Assembly (NCBI GenBank): GCA_050292445.1 | Contig: JBNKLQ010000146.1 | Span: 1 to 15,039, forward strand | Length of the DNA stretch: 15,039 nt | Reading direction: 5' to 3' | DNA from: Leptofilum sp050292445 | GTDB lineage: Bacteria > Chloroflexota > Anaerolineae > Promineifilales > Promineifilaceae | Part shown: positions 12,287-15,039 of the stretch, piece after piece | Position numbering within the stretch: the stretch's first letter is position 1 | How the letters are laid out: each line of letters begins with the position of its first letter | The notes under the pieces: model-generated | Told to the model about the DNA's origin: nothing | What the model saw: the letters and a program-made list of their open reading frames with translations, nothing else | Database searches by the model: none | Made by a program: the position numbers and the translations under genes

Positions 12287-14845
12287 ATGAATTTTTGGGA
12301 TTTGTTAGAAAGAAAAAGAAACGTGTTACGAGCAACGGCCGTACCTGCGCCAGGCACCCCGTCACAAGAGTTAAACTTTGGCCAACCGCTGTTTGCCAAA
12401 GACAAAAGCAAACCCCGCGTGCGGGTAGACCGACGACGTAAGACCAGCCAGAATCGTCCACGAGACCGGGCTGAAGCGCCGCAGCGCAAACGGCCGTCTC
12501 GACCCAGTGGTGGCAGTGGCGGCAGCAGCGGCGGGGGAGGCTACAAGCCCCGGCCCTCTGGTGGCACCTCTTTGCCCGGCGGTGGCAAAATCTCACCATT
12601 GATGCTCATCATCATCGTGATTGCCCTGGCCGTATGCGGCATCCCCATCTCCATGCTCACCGGCGGCGACGATGACAACGGCAGCAGCGATACTGCCCCC
12701 GTCTTCACAGAAAGCGACACCAGCAGCGAATCCGCTCAATCGAACGAGCCATTGCCCACGCTTTCTGCCTCTGGCCCATCGGACCAAACCTGGACTGTCA
12801 TGCTGTACCAGGACGCCGACGATAAAATTTTGGAGGAAGACATTTTCCTAGATTTAAACGAAGCTGAGCGAGTTGGCTCTAGCGACAACGTGCAAATTGT
12901 GGCCCAGCTAGACCGCTTCAGCAGCGGTTTTGCCGGGGATGGCAACTGGTCCAGCGCCCGCCGCTACTACGTCACCCGCGATGACGATTTGCAAACCATC
13001 AACTCCGAACTCGTTGAAGATTTGGGCGAGGTCAACATGGCCGACAGCCAAACGCTGGTCGATTTTGTGGTGTGGGCTGCGGAAAACTATCCAGCCGACA
13101 AATACGTTCTCATCATGTCTGATCACGGTGCGGGTTGGCCCGGCGGCTGGTCAGACCCCGATCCCAGCACCCCCACCGACAACAGCCTGCCTATTACGGC
13201 CGCTTTAGGCAATGACCTCTACTTGATGGAAATAGGTCAGGCGCTTGGCGACATTCGCGCCCAAACCGGCATTGACCAATTTGAGCTAATCGGCATGGAC
13301 GCCTGCCTGATGGGTGGTGTAGAGATTTTTGCCGCGCTAGCCCCTCATGCCCGCTACGCCGTCGCCTCGCAGGAAGTGGAACCAGCACTGGGTTGGGCCT
13401 ACGCAGGCTTTTTGGAACAACTGGCGACCAATCCCGGTATCAACGGTGGCGATTTGGGCGGCCTCATTGTGGACAGCTACATTCGCGAAGACCAGCGCAT
13501 TTTGGACCCCGAGGCGCGTGCCGGTCTTTTGGGCGGCGGAAATCCATTGGGAGGCCTGTTTGGGCTATTTGGTGGCCCCAGCAATGTCTCAACCCAGCAA
13601 CTGGTGCAACAGATGGAGCAAAACGTCACGCTAACAGCCGTTGACCTTTCTCAAATTCCACCACTGGTGGATAGCATCAATAACCTCAGCCTATCCCTAA
13701 GCAACGACAATCAGCAATCAATTGCCCAAACCCGTACCCGTGCCCAATCATTCACCAGCGTGTTTGGCAGCAACGTGCCGCCTTCGTACATCGACCTGGG
13801 CCACTTTGCCCAGCTGCTGGCGCAAAACAGCAGCAACAGCGCGGTGGATCAGGCGGTGAATGACGTGCTGGCCGCCATCGACCAGGCGGTCATCGCCGAA
13901 AAGCACGGTCCAAATAAACCTGGCTCCACCGGCGTGTCAATTTACTTCCCCAACTCGCAGCTGTATGGCAATCCCATTACCGGACCGCAGTCGTATACGG
14001 CCGTTGCCGACACCTTCACCAACGCCTCCTTGTGGGATGACTTTTTGGCCTTCCACTATACAGGGGAACCGTTCAGCGCGGGTGATGTGGGGGCCGCCAT
14101 TCCGGCAGCAGGAACGGCCGTCCGTGGCCCCGGCACCGGCAGCATCACCATTGCGCCCATCACCGCTTCCAGCAACGAGGCTGCTCCCGGCGAACCGGTC
14201 CTGCTCACCACCGAGATTTCTGGCGAAAACATTGGCTACATCAAGCTGCTGGTAGGTTTCCTAGATACCAACGCCAACTCACTGCTGATCATCGATTCCG
14301 ACTACCTGGAAAGTGCCCAAACAGAAGAAGTGGACGGACTGTTCTACCCTGTATGGCCCGATGAGCCATTTGATTTGGAATTTGAATGGGAGCCAGTGGT
14401 TTTTGCCATCAGCGACGGCACCAACTCAGTGGTAACCCTCTTTAAGCCGCAAACCTATGGCGCAACATTTGAGGAAGCCATCTACGCCGTGGATGGACGT
14501 TACACCTACAGCGATGGCACGCAGCGCATCGCCCGGCTGCTGTTCCGCGATGGCGTTTTGCAGCAGGTGTACGGCTTCAACAATGAAGATGGCACCGGTG
14601 GCCCACGAGAAATCATTCCGCAGGTGGGGGATCAGTTCACGGTGCTAGAAACCTGGCAAGATCTAGACAACAGCGGCAACGTGGTTGGCAGCGAAACGCA
14701 GGAAGCAGGGACGCTTACCTTCACGGATGAAACGTTCACCTGGGTGGATTTGGACGCTGCCGCCGGGGAGTATGTGGTTGGTTTTATTGTGGAGGATTTT
14801 GACGGGAATCAGTTCCCGGCATTTACGCAAATTACGGTGCGGTAG
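12287..14845 (+). CDS. membrane-anchored clostripain-family (peptidase C11) protein
   Basis: An 852-residue protein. Residues 1-101 are cytoplasmic in style: basic, Pro/Arg-rich, with a Gly/Ser run at 74-100. One transmembrane segment (about 104-124, LMLIIIVIALAVCGIP) is followed by an acidic Ser/Thr-rich stalk (126-165), so the rest should be outside. The peptidase domain (about 168-585) begins TWTVMLYQDADDK and holds the catalytic pair of the C11 family, His280 in SDHGAGW and Cys340 in GMDACLMGGVE. It contains a Gly-rich insertion (LLGGGNPLGGLFGLFGGP). From about 620 to the end come beta-rich, Ig-like regions finishing VEDFDGNQFPAFTQITVR. C11 enzymes cleave after Arg or Lys and often self-process; substrate unknown. 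Opposite to the spondin gene. Confidence 0.9.
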   Translation: MNFWDLLERKRNVLRATAVPAPGTPSQELNFGQPLFAKDKSKPRVRVDRRRKTSQNRPRDRAEAPQRKRPSRPSGGSGGSSGGGGYKPRPSGGTSLPGGGKISPLMLIIIVIALAVCGIPISMLTGGDDDNGSSDTAPVFTESDTSSESAQSNEPLPTLSASGPSDQTWTVMLYQDADDKILEEDIFLDLNEAERVGSSDNVQIVAQLDRFSSGFAGDGNWSSARRYYVTRDDDLQTINSELVEDLGEVNMADSQTLVDFVVWAAENYPADKYVLIMSDHGAGWPGGWSDPDPSTPTDNSLPITAALGNDLYLMEIGQALGDIRAQTGIDQFELIGMDACLMGGVEIFAALAPHARYAVASQEVEPALGWAYAGFLEQLATNPGINGGDLGGLIVDSYIREDQRILDPEARAGLLGGGNPLGGLFGLFGGPSNVSTQQLVQQMEQNVTLTAVDLSQIPPLVDSINNLSLSLSNDNQQSIAQTRTRAQSFTSVFGSNVPPSYIDLGHFAQLLAQNSSNSAVDQAVNDVLAAIDQAVIAEKHGPNKPGSTGVSIYFPNSQLYGNPITGPQSYTAVADTFTNASLWDDFLAFHYTGEPFSAGDVGAAIPAAGTAVRGPGTGSITIAPITASSNEAAPGEPVLLTTEISGENIGYIKLLVGFLDTNANSLLIIDSDYLESAQTEEVDGLFYPVWPDEPFDLEFEWEPVVFAISDGTNSVVTLFKPQTYGATFEEAIYAVDGRYTYSDGTQRIARLLFRDGVLQQVYGFNNEDGTGGPREIIPQVGDQFTVLETWQDLDNSGNVVGSETQEAGTLTFTDETFTWVDLDAAAGEYVVGFIVEDFDGNQFPAFTQITVR

Positions 14846-14854
14846 TCACTTGCA

Positions 14855-14915
14855 AAGATTGGACCAATTTACCTCCACAACAGCTATGCCTGTCCAGAGA
14901 AATTGGTCCAATCTT
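14855..14915. terminator. 16-bp perfect inverted repeat between convergent genes
   Basis: AAGATTGGACCAATTT (14855-14870) is exactly complementary to AAATTGGTCCAATCTT (14900-14915) with a 29-base loop. It lies 9 bases after the clostripain-family stop and 14 bases before the stop of the convergent partial gene, the position of a bidirectional terminator. Each arm itself contains the near-palindrome ATTGGACCAAT. No T-run follows. The length and the inner symmetry also suit a mobile or REP-like repeat. Confidence 0.65.
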
Positions 14916-14929
14916 GGAAGATAAAATTA

Positions 14930-15039
14930 TTACGGCCGTACCGTGAAATCATAAATTTCGGTGCCGCCAATCTTGTCGCCGCTGGCATCGTAGGCAGTGA
15001 CGGACCAGACGTAGCGGGCAGGGTCCAACGTAAAGTCAA
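14930..15039 (-). CDS. C-terminus of a probable beta-sandwich surface protein (partial)
   Basis: On the minus strand the frame runs in from the window edge and stops at TAA (14930-14932), giving 35 residues that begin DFTLDPARYVWSV and end YDFTVRP. The alternating pattern and the phrase RYVWSVTAYDASG are typical of the last strands of Ig-like or FlgD-like beta-sandwich domains in exported proteins. The neighbouring convergent protein ends in a similar way (QITVR). The start and the function cannot be seen. The last codons contain an ACGGCCGT copy. Confidence 0.55.
   Translation of the reverse strand, partial: DFTLDPARYVWSVTAYDASGDKIGGTEIYDFTVRP

Larger units (their letters stand above)
38..14939. 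repeat. highly iterated palindrome ACGGCCGT (25 copies)
   Basis: By my reading the octamer starts at 38, 339, 521, 1107, 3100, 3109, 3377, 4339, 4919, 8211, 8693, 9119, 9212, 9800, 10297, 10430, 10615, 11037, 12111, 12159, 12335, 12490, 13997, 14114 and 14932. At equal base use about 0.2 copies are expected in 15 kb. In genes it is read as Thr-Ala-Val (most often), as Asn/His-Gly-Arg or as Arg-Pro, and three copies are intergenic (4919, 12111, 12159). Many copies extend to AACGGCCGTT. The core CGGCCG is a restriction-type hexamer. Single-base variants also recur, such as 6533 and 7594. Confidence 0.9.

Noticed and set aside
1..15039. CRISPR array, tRNA, rRNA, insertion sequence or prophage genes
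   Set aside because: I found no regularly spaced repeats with spacers, no cloverleaf-like sequence and no transposase, integrase or phage-type protein. The ACGGCCGT copies are too short and irregularly spaced for an array.

Overview
The window is a moderately GC-rich bacterial chromosome segment with dense genes, clear AAGGAG-type ribosome binding sites and no tRNA, rRNA, CRISPR array or transposase that I can see. The gene mix (arginine biosynthesis, a GAF-type sensor kinase, a tandem-spondin secreted protein, a membrane-anchored clostripain-family protein) together with long intergenic inverted repeats would fit an environmental Chloroflexota of the Anaerolineae type. That assignment is inference from general impression, not from a marker gene.

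Layout. 1-2471 (+): arginine biosynthesis, with the 3' end of an argD-like aminotransferase, a YpeA-like acetyltransferase, and one open frame joining an ArgA-type N-acetylglutamate synthase GNAT domain to complete argininosuccinate synthase (ArgG). 2595-4802 (-): a two-component system, sensor kinase followed by response regulator. 5009-8567 (+), divergent from it: a four-gene run of a Met-rich membrane protein, a TauE/SafE (TSUP) exporter, a mercuric-reductase-like flavoprotein disulfide oxidoreductase and NAD(P)HX epimerase, the last two overlapping by one base. 8632-9861 (-): argJ, a second arginine gene. 10110-10679 (+): a RimJ/RimL-type acetyltransferase. 10730-12019 (-): a secreted protein with two spondin-type domains. 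12287-14845 (+): a membrane-anchored clostripain-family (C11) protein. 14930-15039 (-): the C-terminus of a further beta-sandwich protein.

How the genes work together. ArgA-type NAGS, ArgJ, ArgD and ArgG cover the initiation, acetyl-recycling, transamination and citrulline-to-argininosuccinate steps of arginine synthesis. The two-component system and the divergent run look like one sensing and response unit for redox, sulfur or metal stress, although the inducer cannot be read from sequence. The last part encodes the cell-surface and secreted proteins.

The most striking signal is not a gene. The 8-bp palindrome ACGGCCGT occurs 25 times by my reading in 15 kb, where well under one is expected by chance. 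It lies in several reading frames, on genes of both strands and between genes, which makes it a highly iterated palindrome comparable in style to cyanobacterial HIP1. Nearly every intergenic gap also carries a long, sequence-distinct inverted repeat.
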